Positions 17,363 to 25,795 of a stretch of DNA of 64,000 nucleotides are shown here, piece after piece; positions within the stretch are counted from its first letter, which is position 1, and every line of letters starts with the position of its first letter. The notes below the pieces were generated by a model that ran no database searches, was not told where the DNA came from, and saw only the letters and a list, made by a program, of their open reading frames with translations. Origin of the DNA: Planomicrobium stackebrandtii (GTDB taxonomy: Bacteria; Bacillota; Bacilli; Bacillales_A; Planococcaceae); NCBI RefSeq assembly GCF_030814955.1, contig NZ_JAUSWB010000010.1, forward strand, positions 26,489 to 90,488, read 5' to 3'. The position numbers and the translations under genes were made by a program.

Positions 17363-18115
17363 TTATTTATCCAGCTTTGTCAGTAGGATAGGTTCGCCTT
17401 TTGTAACGAGAACGGTATGTTCGATCTGCGCCACCAAAGATTGGTCCGGTGTGATGAATGTCCAGCCGTCACCTGATTCTATAATATGCTCTGCCTTCTG
17501 TGAGATAAACGGCTCTACTGCCAGCACCATGCCTTCTTTCAGGATGGTCGTCTCCCACGCATCATAATAATTTAAAATGTGCTGAGGGGCTTCATGCAGT
17601 GATTTGCCGATGCCATGCCCGGTCAGATTCTTGATGACGAACAAGCCTTGTTCTTTTGCTTCACGTTCCACAGCTTTGCCGATTTGGTTGAGTTTGGCGC
17701 CGGCTTTGACTTTTGTCATCGCGCGGTCAAAGGCTGAAGCAGCCGCTTCACAGATTTTTTCTTTATCCGCATGCCCTTCCCCAACAACAAATGAGATGCC
17801 TGTGTCAGAGAAAAATCCTTCGTAGGAGCCAGAAACATCGATATTCACAATATCGCCATCCTGAATCACGCGGTCACCCGGAATGCCATGGGCCACTTCT
17901 TCATTGACGCTGATGCATGTGAATCCCGGAAAATCATATTCTGATTTTGGACCGGAGACGCCGCCCAACTCTTCAAACAGTTTGCCGCCCAAGTCGTCAA
18001 TTTCCTTCGTAGTAACGCCCGCTTTGGTTGCGGCTTTCATCGCTTCGCGAATTTCAGCCACCATTTGGCCGGCTTTTTTTAACATTTCGATATCTTTTTC
18101 ATTAGTTGCTATCAT
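17363..18115 (-). CDS. map: Type I methionine aminopeptidase (YflG-like)
   Basis: 250 residues from MIATNEKDIEML (ribosome site AGAAGGG). It has the M24 pita-bread fold: NEEVAHGIPGDRVI (substrate His), VNIDVSGSYEGFFSDTG (two Asp metal ligands), TGHGIGKSLHEAP (His ligand), VLAVEPFI (Glu) and AQIEHTV (Glu). It removes the initiator Met. It is not in the ribosomal-protein operon, so it is probably the second Map of the cell, equivalent to YflG. Monocistronic. Confidence 0.92.
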   Translation of the reverse strand: MIATNEKDIEMLKKAGQMVAEIREAMKAATKAGVTTKEIDDLGGKLFEELGGVSGPKSEYDFPGFTCISVNEEVAHGIPGDRVIQDGDIVNIDVSGSYEGFFSDTGISFVVGEGHADKEKICEAAASAFDRAMTKVKAGAKLNQIGKAVEREAKEQGLFVIKNLTGHGIGKSLHEAPQHILNYYDAWETTILKEGMVLAVEPFISQKAEHIIESGDGWTFITPDQSLVAQIEHTVLVTKGEPILLTKLDK

Positions 18116-18215
18116 CAATGACCCTTCTTTCAAGCTTTTCTATTCAAGAATTATACCACAAAATTAAATCACTGGCTCTCAGTCCGGTTCAACTAATCTC
18201 CGGAAACGGACAGAG

Positions 18216-18246
18216 AAAAGAAGGCTGCCAAAAGGACAGCCTCCCA
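18216..18246 (-). terminator. Terminator after thiT
   Basis: On the minus strand GAGGCTG..CC / GG.CAGCCTTC followed by TTTTCT. Confidence 0.7.
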
Positions 18247-18250
18247 AATT

Positions 18251-18826
18251 TTAAGCTTCTGCATCGACCAATTTTGGAGCGGCCGCAAAAAGCGCAGCAC
18301 AGACAAAAGCCGCCAGCAAAAATACCGGAATCATATAAGTGGCATTGTATATCACCGAATAGATAACCACATTGCCTTCAGCAAACATGCCGAAGAACAA
18401 GATCCCTGTCACAACGTGAACTAGATAGCGGAGAGCTGAAGCAATCAGTACCCCCAGCACAATCACCAGAAGCATCTTCCCTGTTTGCTTGGCTTGCGCA
18501 TGCTGCAAGTATTTTGTGCGCATGACACCTGCCAGCCCCACTACTCCATATGCCAATAGATAGTCCAGCAACACCTGCATGACGACAAATCCAAACGACA
18601 GCGGCGTTACAGAGATAAACCCGGAAACGATCTGCAGCAGCCCTACAAGAATACCTGTCAGTACTCCTGCACCGACTCCTCTTCTGAATGCGATCAATAC
18701 AATTGGAATCATCACCAGGCTGACAGATCCGCCTTGGGGCATCCGGAACGAAATGAAATCCAGGACAAATCCAAGAGCGGCGAAAATGGCGATTTCCATC
18801 ATTAACAAAACTTTTTTATTTCTCAT
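18251..18826 (-). CDS. thiT: Thiamine-binding S component of ECF transporter (ThiT/YuaJ)
   Basis: 191 residues, six hydrophobic segments. The family segment FISFRMPQGGSVSLVMIPIV is near residues 24-43 and the Trp-poor loop before GVGAGVLTGILVGLL matches YuaJ. It binds thiamine at the membrane and uses the shared EcfA/A'/T module, which is not in this window. The ribosome site TAAGGAGGAAGTC precedes the ATG. The TPP riboswitch directly upstream confirms the substrate. Confidence 0.94.
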   Translation of the reverse strand: MRNKKVLLMMEIAIFAALGFVLDFISFRMPQGGSVSLVMIPIVLIAFRRGVGAGVLTGILVGLLQIVSGFISVTPLSFGFVVMQVLLDYLLAYGVVGLAGVMRTKYLQHAQAKQTGKMLLVIVLGVLIASALRYLVHVVTGILFFGMFAEGNVVIYSVIYNATYMIPVFLLAAFVCAALFAAAPKLVDAEA

Positions 18827-18884
18827 GACTTCCTCCTTAATGTGTTATGCACATCACCAGAAGGGCCGTGAATAAAACCATATT

Positions 18885-18917
18885 AAAAACGGCGCCAGGA
18901 CAGAGCCTGGCGCCGTT
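18885..18917 (-). terminator. TPP riboswitch expression-platform terminator
   Basis: On the minus strand AACGGCGCCAGG / CCTGGCGCCGTT, 12-bp GC-rich stem, then TTTTTAAT. It sits between aptamer and thiT start. Confidence 0.9.
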
Positions 18918-18935
18918 GTAAGGGCCGGTTTCCAT

Positions 18936-19017
18936 CCACATCCCTGCGCAAGTGTTAACTTACAGGTTCAAAGGGTAAGAACAATTTGTTCACTCTCAGC
19001 AAAAGCTCCCCTTGTGG
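18936..19017 (-). promoter_or_regulatory. TPP (THI-box) riboswitch aptamer
   Basis: On the minus strand P1 is CCACA/TGTGG. The conserved blocks AGGGGAGC, GCTGAGAG, ACCCTTTGAACCTG and ACTTGCGCAGGGA appear in order. The terminator that follows gives repression of thiT when thiamine pyrophosphate is bound. Confidence 0.96.
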
Positions 19018-19045
19018 TGTATACAGATATTTGACTTTCACCTGT

Positions 19046-19074
19046 ATTGTACACAACCCTTCCCTTTAATGCAA
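19046..19074 (-). promoter_or_regulatory. Sigma-A promoter of thiT
   Basis: On the minus strand TTGCAT, 17 bases, TACAAT. Transcription would start about 20 bases before the TPP aptamer. Confidence 0.85.
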
Positions 19075-19169
19075 GGCTGTTTTAAGATAGTCTGACAGGG
19101 TAAAGAGTTCAGTAGTAAAGCTATTTGAAAGGTGGTGGAGGCAGCCGGGAGTTTGGGCTTGCCGAAAAA

Positions 19170-20243
19170 ATGATTGAACTGTTAAAGGAACTGATTAAAA
19201 TTCAAAGTGATACAAAAGAAGGGGCCAATGAAGCTCTTCTTTTTTGTGCAGACTGGTTAAAGGAAAAAGGCGAAACCGTTACGATTCATGACAATAATGG
19301 CTATCAAATGCTGACAGCCACTAAAGGGCAAGGCAATGAGACCATTATTTGGAATGGCCATGTAGACGTGGTCCCGGGCCACAAAGAGCAGTTTGTTCCC
19401 GTTGAAGAACAGGACCGCATTTACGGACGCGGCTCCGCAGACATGAAAGCGGGTGTGGCAGCGATGATGCAAGCCTTTATCGAGCTCGATAATTCCAACC
19501 TGAACCGCATTGTCCAACTGCACATCGTCACCGATGAGGAAATTGGGGGCCGCAACACATCCAAATGGCTGGTTGAACAAGGTTATCATGGCGACTTTGT
19601 CATTTGCGGCGAACCGACGGGATTAAAAGTCGGTCTGCAGTCCAAAGGCATTCTGCGGATGGACATGACATTCAAAGGCAAGCCTGCTCACGGCAGCCGG
19701 CCATGGGAAGGCATCAATGCGATTGAATCGGCGATGAAGTTCCATATGGCAATTGCAGACCTGCCTTTCCGGAAAGAATCAACGGAATATTACGAGCATC
19801 CCTCCGTCAACTTGCCTATCATTAAAGCAGGAGAACGCTACAACGTCGTTCCGGAAATTTGTGAAATGTCTTACGATATCCGCTTTATGCCAGGCCAGGA
19901 TAAAGATGAGATAGTTCGCCAGCTGGTTGACTTGGCCGACAAATTGGATGTCGATATGGAGTACAAAGCTTCCGGCTCCACACCTGCCCTTACCACAACT
20001 AAAGAAAACCCGTATATTCAAAGCTTGCAAAAAGCGATTTTGGACACGACTCAGCAAGAACCTGTTTTATTCGGCCAGCACGGTGCTGCAGATACCCGCT
20101 ATTATGCGGCGGTAACTGGCGGCGAAGGTGCAATAGAATTTGGTCCGAGCGGAGATGATTGGCATGGCAATGCTGAATATGTCTTGATATCAAGTGTCCA
20201 CTCATACAAGGACATCCTGCTGGCACATGCACAATCTGCTTAA
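19170..20243 (+). CDS. M20 family metallopeptidase (ArgE/DapE-like)
   Basis: 357 residues from the ATG of MIELLKELIKIQS. A TTG at 19125 in the same frame is the alternative, but it adds a Gly-rich leader unlike the family and has a weak ribosome site. Metal and catalytic motifs: GHVDVVPG, GRGSADMKAG, TDEEIGGRN, CGEPTGL and a late HGAADTRY/GDDWHGNAEY. These deacylate or hydrolyse N-acyl amino acids or dipeptides. The exact substrate is not decidable. Monocistronic, with a small basic ORF behind it. Confidence 0.85.
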   Translation: MIELLKELIKIQSDTKEGANEALLFCADWLKEKGETVTIHDNNGYQMLTATKGQGNETIIWNGHVDVVPGHKEQFVPVEEQDRIYGRGSADMKAGVAAMMQAFIELDNSNLNRIVQLHIVTDEEIGGRNTSKWLVEQGYHGDFVICGEPTGLKVGLQSKGILRMDMTFKGKPAHGSRPWEGINAIESAMKFHMAIADLPFRKESTEYYEHPSVNLPIIKAGERYNVVPEICEMSYDIRFMPGQDKDEIVRQLVDLADKLDVDMEYKASGSTPALTTTKENPYIQSLQKAILDTTQQEPVLFGQHGAADTRYYAAVTGGEGAIEFGPSGDDWHGNAEYVLISSVHSYKDILLAHAQSA

Positions 20244-20247
20244 AAAG

Positions 20248-20273
20248 GTTTGCATCCTGTGGAATTCGGGAAA
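20248..20273 (+). promoter_or_regulatory. Candidate sigma-B promoter of the small basic protein
   Basis: GTTTGC, 14 bases, GGGAAA, close to the general-stress sigma-B pattern GTTTAA-N12-15-GGGWAW. It starts 5 bases after the M20 stop codon and 38 bases before the small ORF. Confidence 0.4.
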
Positions 20274-20310
20274 GTAACATATACTAACCCCTATGAATGG
20301 AGAGATTTAA

Positions 20311-20457
20311 ATGGCAATTGGAAGACTACTGAAATCAGCGATAAAATACGGTCCGATCGCATACCCGATCATCCGTAAAGTATTGAATAAAAGAAAACAA
20401 GGCAAAGCTGGACAATCAGCTCCACAACAGCCTGATACGCGTGGCAGAAAACGCTAA
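20311..20457 (+). CDS. Small basic protein, unknown
   Basis: 48 codons from ATG with GGAGAGATTTAA ahead. The N-terminus (MAIGRLLKSAIKYGPIAYP) is an amphipathic or weakly hydrophobic helix. The rest is rich in Lys, Arg and Gln, ending RGRKR. It has its own terminator. I do not recognise the family; a stress-induced small protein fits the candidate sigma-B promoter. Confidence 0.65.
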   Translation: MAIGRLLKSAIKYGPIAYPIIRKVLNKRKQGKAGQSAPQQPDTRGRKR

Positions 20458-20462
20458 AAATA

Positions 20463-20502
20463 AAAAACGTTCCGGCATACCTATGCCGGAACGTTTTTTT
20501 AT
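20463..20502 (+). terminator. Terminator after the small basic protein
   Basis: AAAACGTTCCGGCAT / ATGCCGGAACGTTTT, 15-bp stem with T tract. Confidence 0.9.
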
Positions 20503-20532
20503 GGATTAAGACTCCAATTCATTGATCATAAG

Positions 20533-20798
20533 ACGGGCGCTTCCGCTTTTCTTATTGTCCAGACTTCAGCGCCCAGCTCTTTGGGTCATAAGCCAACCCT
20601 GGTGTCCAGTTGCAGTGCCTAGCTCTTCGGGTGTAAGCCACTCTGGCTATGCGGCTGAATACACGCCGCTTCGCCAGATCGTCTTACACCTGTCAGAGCT
20701 GAACAGGCACTTTCACTTTTCGTGTTGTGCGGCAAAGTACGCCGCTTCGCCAGCGCGTCTTATGCTTGGCAGAGCTACACGGGCGCTTCCGCTTTTCT
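20533..20798 (-). repeat. Hairpin-repeat array R3 (nested composite flanked by 20-bp direct repeats)
   Basis: Read on the minus strand it starts at the stop codon (TAG) of the SGNH hydrolase gene. The outer B element has arms GCGCCC/GGGCGC, AGCTCT/AGAGCT, CATAAG/CTTATG and GCGGC/GCCGC. A 122-bp inner element interrupts it after GCCGCACAA. The array ends with a truncated left end. The 20-base sequence at 20779-20798 is repeated perfectly at 20533-20552. Confidence 0.88.
20603..20724 (-). repeat. Inner nested element (copy in R3)
   Basis: Reverse complement identical to 12224-12346 except for one missing T. It is inserted at the same internal position of a B element as in R2. Confidence 0.87.
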
Positions 20799-21708
20799 AG
20801 ATATAAGGCATTGCTTCGCGCAGCGCAAAGTAGCCGGTTGGGCTGTCGCTAGAAGGCCGCTGTGCTGTTTCTTCGGCATCATTACTCTCAGAAGCCTCTT
20901 GCTCATCCTGGTCCTGTGCTTCCATGATTTCCTCGAAAGACAATGGATTCGGAGGCGGCAGTTCAAAATCCTCCACCGTCCAGCCTTCCTGGTATTCAGT
21001 GAAAAATGCATTGGCCATCGCCTGATAACCGGCTGTGTTCGGATGGACATCAGCTGGATTCGGAACTTTATCCACAGCATTCGAACCAAATGATTGGTCA
21101 ACCGATACAAAAACAGCCCCTGCCTTTTCAGCCGATCGCTGAAGAATTTTATTAAGCCGATCAAGCTGTTTAGCAGTCCCATTTTTTTGGTTTTCTCGAA
21201 CGTGCGGATAAGCAAAGTAATAACCCATCACGTAAACAGTTGCATCGGGAGATTGTTCAGCAAGCTCTGCCAGAATCAAGTCCATGTTCTTTCTTGCCTC
21301 GTTTAGTGCAAAGTCTACCTGGACCTGCTGGAAAACCAAAGAACCCTGCGCTGAATCATTCTGCACCAGTCGCAGTAAATCATTGGCCCCAGCTGATACA
21401 GTGATGAGATTGGCTGAAGACAGAACTTCCTGCGCTTCGTCACTTTGAATGCTTTCTAATACATCCGTAGTGGTAAAGCCCGGAAATGCCAGGTTTTTCG
21501 AATAAAACGCAACAGGCTGATTGCGCGACAGCTCCTGTGCAATCAAATCCGCGTAACCGGCATCTATTTGGCGGTCAGGTGTCTGCCCCGCTGCGAGCGA
21601 GTCACCGATGGCGATATAAGCTGCTGGAATTTGAAGCTCTGCCTGTGCAGCAACTGTTCCGCTGAATAACAGAAATCCTGTCATTGCCGCAATCCAATAC
21701 TTCTTCAT
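20797..21708 (-). CDS. Secreted SGNH/GDSL-type lipase or esterase
   Basis: 303 residues from MKKYW (ribosome site GAGGTGATTGAA). Residues 1-24 are a signal peptide (Lys-Lys, hydrophobic core, AAQAE cleavage region). Block I IAIGDSLAAG carries the nucleophile Ser, block III SAGANDLLR the Asn, and block V DVHPNTAGY the Asp-His pair. The C-terminal 60 residues are acidic and low in complexity, perhaps a linker. It starts 12 bases after the aminopeptidase gene. The stop codon abuts array R3. Confidence 0.88.
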   Translation of the reverse strand: MKKYWIAAMTGFLLFSGTVAAQAELQIPAAYIAIGDSLAAGQTPDRQIDAGYADLIAQELSRNQPVAFYSKNLAFPGFTTTDVLESIQSDEAQEVLSSANLITVSAGANDLLRLVQNDSAQGSLVFQQVQVDFALNEARKNMDLILAELAEQSPDATVYVMGYYFAYPHVRENQKNGTAKQLDRLNKILQRSAEKAGAVFVSVDQSFGSNAVDKVPNPADVHPNTAGYQAMANAFFTEYQEGWTVEDFELPPPNPLSFEEIMEAQDQDEQEASESNDAEETAQRPSSDSPTGYFALREAMPYI

Positions 21709-21720
21709 TTCAATCACCTC

Positions 21721-22950
21721 TTAGAATGCCCAGTTTCCGTTGCGGAAGATGGGCTCTTTTGAACCTTCTGCTGTAATGCCGTCAATATCCATCTTGTCGC
21801 TGCCAATCATGAAATCTTCATGGACAATTGAGGTATTCAAGCCAATGGCTGCCAGTTGTTTGCGCTCTAAATCGCGTGCCCCTTCGTAGCAGGTCGGATA
21901 AGAATCCCCGATTGCCAAATGATTCGAAGCATTTTCATCGAATAGGGTATTGTAGAACAGTATGTTCGAATCAGAAATTGGCGAATGGTCCGGTACCAGT
22001 GCCACTTCTCCCAAATAAGCCGCCCCCTCATCCGTATTGATCATTTCGCTGAGCAGCTCTTGGCCAGTTTCCGCTTTTGCATCAACAATTTTTCCTTTTT
22101 CAAAAGTCAGCGTAAAGCCATCAATAACATTCCCTTGGTAAACCAAAGGCTTTGTGTTGCGGACCGTGCCGTCCACTCCATGTTTTAACGGAACGGTATA
22201 AACTTCCTCTGTTGGCATATTGGCAATAAACGGATTGCCTTGAGGCGTTTTTGACGCGCCTGACATCCAAATATGCTTATTTGGCAGCTCAATGGTCAGA
22301 TCTGTTCCTGGTGCGCTGTAGTGCAATTTCACGTAGCGTTTGTTGTTTAATTGACTAGCCCGCTGCTCCAATAAAGCGATGTGGTTTTTCCAGGCCTCGA
22401 CTGCATCTCCTTCGCCAATGCGGACTGTTTTAAAAATGGCTTGCCAAAGTGCATCCATTTGTTTTTCAGCTGATAAATCCGGAAAGACTTTTTGCGCCCA
22501 CTTCGGCGATGGGATGGCTACAATCGACCATGCAATTTTATCTGTTCCCACTGCCTGGCGGTATCGTTCTAATGCTTTTCCGGCAGACTTTTGCGAATCA
22601 GACAGTCGTTTCGCCGGAATACCAGTTAACAAATCTGGATCTTCCGCATCAATCCATAGGAAAGAACCGCCTGTATTGATCACTTCATCACGCTGGACGA
22701 CAGACCATTCCGGATATTCCTTGAACGCATCTTCCGGCGCCAATTCAAAATGTGTCCGTGTCAGGACTGGATCTTCGTAGTTGACCTGGACTCGTTTGGC
22801 GCCTGCTTCATAAGCTTTTTTGACGACAATCCGTGTAAATTCCAGCGTATCGGTCGTAGTATTGATCACGACCAATTGCCCTTTTTGAACATTTAACCCT
22901 ATAGAAACTGTCAAATCGGCATATTGTTCAAGCTTTTCTTGGAAATTCAT
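21721..22950 (-). CDS. ampS: M29 family aminopeptidase AmpS, copy 2
   Basis: 409 residues from ATG with AAAGGGGAATAAACG ahead. It aligns over the full length with the 9.1 kb copy (shared ends SPISDSNILFYNTLFDENASNH split as SPISDSNILFY and FDENASNH, and FRNGNWAF/FRGGNWAF). The metal-ligand block GEVALVPDHSPISDSN is conserved. The start overlaps the helicase stop (ATGA). It is a cytosolic metallo-aminopeptidase. The two copies have diverged in the N-terminal half, so specificities may differ. Confidence 0.9.
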   Translation of the reverse strand: MNFQEKLEQYADLTVSIGLNVQKGQLVVINTTTDTLEFTRIVVKKAYEAGAKRVQVNYEDPVLTRTHFELAPEDAFKEYPEWSVVQRDEVINTGGSFLWIDAEDPDLLTGIPAKRLSDSQKSAGKALERYRQAVGTDKIAWSIVAIPSPKWAQKVFPDLSAEKQMDALWQAIFKTVRIGEGDAVEAWKNHIALLEQRASQLNNKRYVKLHYSAPGTDLTIELPNKHIWMSGASKTPQGNPFIANMPTEEVYTVPLKHGVDGTVRNTKPLVYQGNVIDGFTLTFEKGKIVDAKAETGQELLSEMINTDEGAAYLGEVALVPDHSPISDSNILFYNTLFDENASNHLAIGDSYPTCYEGARDLERKQLAAIGLNTSIVHEDFMIGSDKMDIDGITAEGSKEPIFRNGNWAF

Positions 22951-24107
22951 CGTTTATTCCCCTTTGCCGCGATGGTTTTGCTGGAACCTTCTATCAGCTT
23001 TCCGCCATGGATTACTTTCTGGACAGGTTTGGAAGGCAGTTCTTTTGTGAACTTCTTATAATGGCGTTCATCGGAATATGCCAAGAGTGTCAGCACTTCG
23101 CCGTCTGCTCCGGCTCGTCCCGTTCTGCCAGAGCGATGCAAATACTGCTCGACCGTTTGCGGAACATCGACATGGATGACATGCGTCACTTGGTCAATAT
23201 CCAATCCGCGCGCCGCTACTTCTGTCGCAATCAACACAGCCACTTCGCCTTTTCGGAAAGCATCCAATGCTTTTTTGCGTTCATCTTTTTTCATTTCGGA
23301 ATGCAGGGTGACAATTTTCGCATCACGGAATTTTAATTTATTTTCCTTCATCAGCAATTGATCCAGGTTATTGACGAATGCCAATCCCTTCATGCCCGGG
23401 ATATGCGAAATGCTGCGCAGCATTTCGGTCTTGTCGCGTTCATCCACTTTGATAAATGAATGCGTCACTTTGCCGAACATCGGCAGATCCTCCGCAGTTA
23501 CCTGCAGGCGTGTCGGATGCTGCATCAAACGTTCCGCCACCAACTCGATTTCTTCAGTGATCGTAGCTGACACCAAGACCAATTGACGGTCGTGTTGGGT
23601 TTTTTCAATCAAGTCTTTCATAATGCCGCGGTGTTCACGCGCCATCAACTGATCGCCTTCATCCAATACCAAAATCCGGATTTCGTGCATTTTCAGCTTT
23701 TTCGTTTTCACCAATTCATTTAGACGTCCGGGTGTACCTACAACAATGGTCGGTTTTTTCTTGAGCGTATCCAATTGGCGCTGAATGTTTGCACCGCCAA
23801 TCAATTGCGTCACACTTACGTCTGTTCCTTCTGTCCACTCACGCAATACATTGACGATCTGCATCGACAGCTCCTGGGACGGAGCTACAATCATTGCTTG
23901 AATTGCCTTTTTTTCAGGGTTGACCCGCTGCAATATTGGCAGAACATATGCCAAAGTCTTGCCCGATCCCGTTGGAGATTCTGCAACGATATCATTGCCT
24001 GCCAGCATCTCTGGAATCATCTGTTCCTGAATTGGCATTGCCGCTTCAAATCCAGCCTTTTCCCATTTTTCTTGCCACAATGGGTTTAATTCATTTATAA
24101 AAGTCAT
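22947..24107 (-). CDS. DEAD-box RNA helicase (YfmL-like) with DEGD motif
   Basis: 386 residues from MTFINELNPLWQ (ribosome site AAAGGTGG). Q motif MPIQEQ, motif I SPTGSGKT, Ia APSQELS, Ib TPGRL, motif II VLDEGDQL (DEGD in place of DEAD), motif III VSATI, motif VI HRSGRTGRAG. It has no long C-terminal RNA-binding tail. In Bacillus, YfmL acts in ribosome assembly and growth in the cold; the same role is inferred here. It is coupled to the second AmpS gene. Confidence 0.88.
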   Translation of the reverse strand: MTFINELNPLWQEKWEKAGFEAAMPIQEQMIPEMLAGNDIVAESPTGSGKTLAYVLPILQRVNPEKKAIQAMIVAPSQELSMQIVNVLREWTEGTDVSVTQLIGGANIQRQLDTLKKKPTIVVGTPGRLNELVKTKKLKMHEIRILVLDEGDQLMAREHRGIMKDLIEKTQHDRQLVLVSATITEEIELVAERLMQHPTRLQVTAEDLPMFGKVTHSFIKVDERDKTEMLRSISHIPGMKGLAFVNNLDQLLMKENKLKFRDAKIVTLHSEMKKDERKKALDAFRKGEVAVLIATEVAARGLDIDQVTHVIHVDVPQTVEQYLHRSGRTGRAGADGEVLTLLAYSDERHYKKFTKELPSKPVQKVIHGGKLIEGSSKTIAAKGNKR

Positions 24108-24179
24108 TTGCGATTCCACCTTTTTTTCAATGCTTTTAGTGTACCATATTAGCTGTTTTAACGCCTTTTTTGGCATGTA

Positions 24180-24211
24180 AAAAGCCAGCCTGTTTAGGGG
24201 CTGGCCTTTTG
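24180..24211 (-). terminator. Terminator after the MFS gene
   Basis: On the minus strand AAAAGGCCAGCC / GGCTGGCTTTTT with an 8-nt loop. Confidence 0.85.
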
Positions 24212-24213
24212 GA

Positions 24214-25683
24214 TTATTCAGTTGCTTCTTGTTGTCTATAAATGATCTCTTTCTCTGTTTCAGTTACCGGACGTACCGGTTTTTTAATAAAGAAAGCCAG
24301 GATCAATGCTACTAACGCTATAAACGTCGAGACGAAAAAGGCAAAGTTGATGCCGTCAAGCATGGCGATGTTCATGATGCTTTCAGGAGCAACCCCTTCT
24401 GCTGCCAATGTTTGTGCTGTGGAATCCGTACGTGTGTTCATGATAGTGATGAGAAAAGCAGATCCAACAGCACCAGCTACTTGCTGCAATGTATTGTTGA
24501 TTGCCGTTCCATGTGGATAAGATTTTATCGGCAACGTGTTCAAGCCGTTCGTCATAACCGGCATCATCACCATCGAAATGCCGAACATCCGCAATGTGTA
24601 CATCAGCATGATGCTGATGTAGCTGGAATCCAAGCTTAATTGGCTGAACATATACGTCGTGATCACGACAATGGCCAAACCAGGTATGGCCAGCACTTTA
24701 GCGCCAAACCGGTCGAACAGCCGTCCGGTAATCGGAGACATAAAGCCCATAGCCAAAGCGCCGGGCAGCATCAATAATCCCGAGTCGATTGGCGATATGC
24801 CTTTAATGGTCTGAATATAGATTGGCATCAGGATCATTGCCGAGAACATCGACATGGATAACGCAATTGAGATTGCTGATGACAAAGCGAACATCGGGTA
24901 TTTGTAAATTCGGATTTCCAATAAAGGTTCATCCAGTTTCAATTGGCGGAAGCCGAAAACAATCAGTGAAATAATACCGATCGCAATGGTCACCACAACT
25001 ACCGGATCGGTCCAGCCCAGGGTCCCGGCTGAACTAAATCCATACAATACACCCCCGAAACCTAAACTTGAGAGTGCCAGTGAAGCTTTATCAAGCGATA
25101 TTTCCCTGTTCTGGAATGTTAAATTCTTTAATTTGAAAATCCCTAAAGCAAGCGGCACCAAAGCAACCGGCAAGACAATCCAGAAAAGCACTCGCCATGA
25201 GTAATGCTCTACAATAAATCCGGACAGTGTCGGCCCGATTGCAGGCGCAACAACCATGACCAATCCGAATACGCCCATCGCAGATCCGCGTTTTTCAACT
25301 GGAAAAGCAGCCAGCATGACATTCATCAATAATGGCATCATCAATGCTGCACCGGCAGCTTGAATCATTCTGCCCACTAGCAGGATGCTGAATACAGGCG
25401 CTACTGCCGCCAATAATGTTCCGAGCGCAAACAGCGACATCGCGACTATAAAAATTGAACGGTTCGAATAGCGCTGAATGAAAAAAGCACTGGCCGGAAT
25501 CAAAATCCCGTTGACCAGCATATATCCTGTCACGAGCCATTGCGCCGTAGAAGCGTCGATATTCAAGTCCAGCATGATTTCAGGCAGCGCAATGTTTAAT
25601 AAGGTCTGATTAAAGATGGCTACGAATGCGCCGGTAAAGAGAATGGCAATGATGCCATAAGGTGTTTTTTTCTGTTCTTTCAT
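24214..25683 (-). CDS. Drug:H+ antiporter of the DHA2 (EmrB/QacA, 14-TM) MFS family
   Basis: 489 residues, 14 hydrophobic segments. Motif A-like ALPEIMLDLN with the following WLVTGYMLV, the DHA2 motif GRMIQAAGAALMMPLL and antiporter motif C-like APAIGPTLSGF are present. It likely exports drugs or lipophilic compounds. The ribosome site is GGAGGAAGTATTAAT. It is divergent from a TetR gene, which is the expected regulator. The substrate is unknown. Confidence 0.88.
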   Translation of the reverse strand: MKEQKKTPYGIIAILFTGAFVAIFNQTLLNIALPEIMLDLNIDASTAQWLVTGYMLVNGILIPASAFFIQRYSNRSIFIVAMSLFALGTLLAAVAPVFSILLVGRMIQAAGAALMMPLLMNVMLAAFPVEKRGSAMGVFGLVMVVAPAIGPTLSGFIVEHYSWRVLFWIVLPVALVPLALGIFKLKNLTFQNREISLDKASLALSSLGFGGVLYGFSSAGTLGWTDPVVVVTIAIGIISLIVFGFRQLKLDEPLLEIRIYKYPMFALSSAISIALSMSMFSAMILMPIYIQTIKGISPIDSGLLMLPGALAMGFMSPITGRLFDRFGAKVLAIPGLAIVVITTYMFSQLSLDSSYISIMLMYTLRMFGISMVMMPVMTNGLNTLPIKSYPHGTAINNTLQQVAGAVGSAFLITIMNTRTDSTAQTLAAEGVAPESIMNIAMLDGINFAFFVSTFIALVALILAFFIKKPVRPVTETEKEIIYRQQEATE

Positions 25684-25739
25684 ATTAATACTTCCTCCGT
25701 AAATGGTACTCTATATTTTTTCTGTTTCTCCATTTCATT

Positions 25740-25768
25740 ATTCTATACCTGCTGTATATTTATTTCAA
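25740..25768 (-). promoter_or_regulatory. Promoter of the MFS gene
   Basis: On the minus strand TTGAAA, 17 bases, TAGAAT. Confidence 0.65.
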
Positions 25769-25795
25769 GTATTTCGTAATGACTATTTCAAAACA

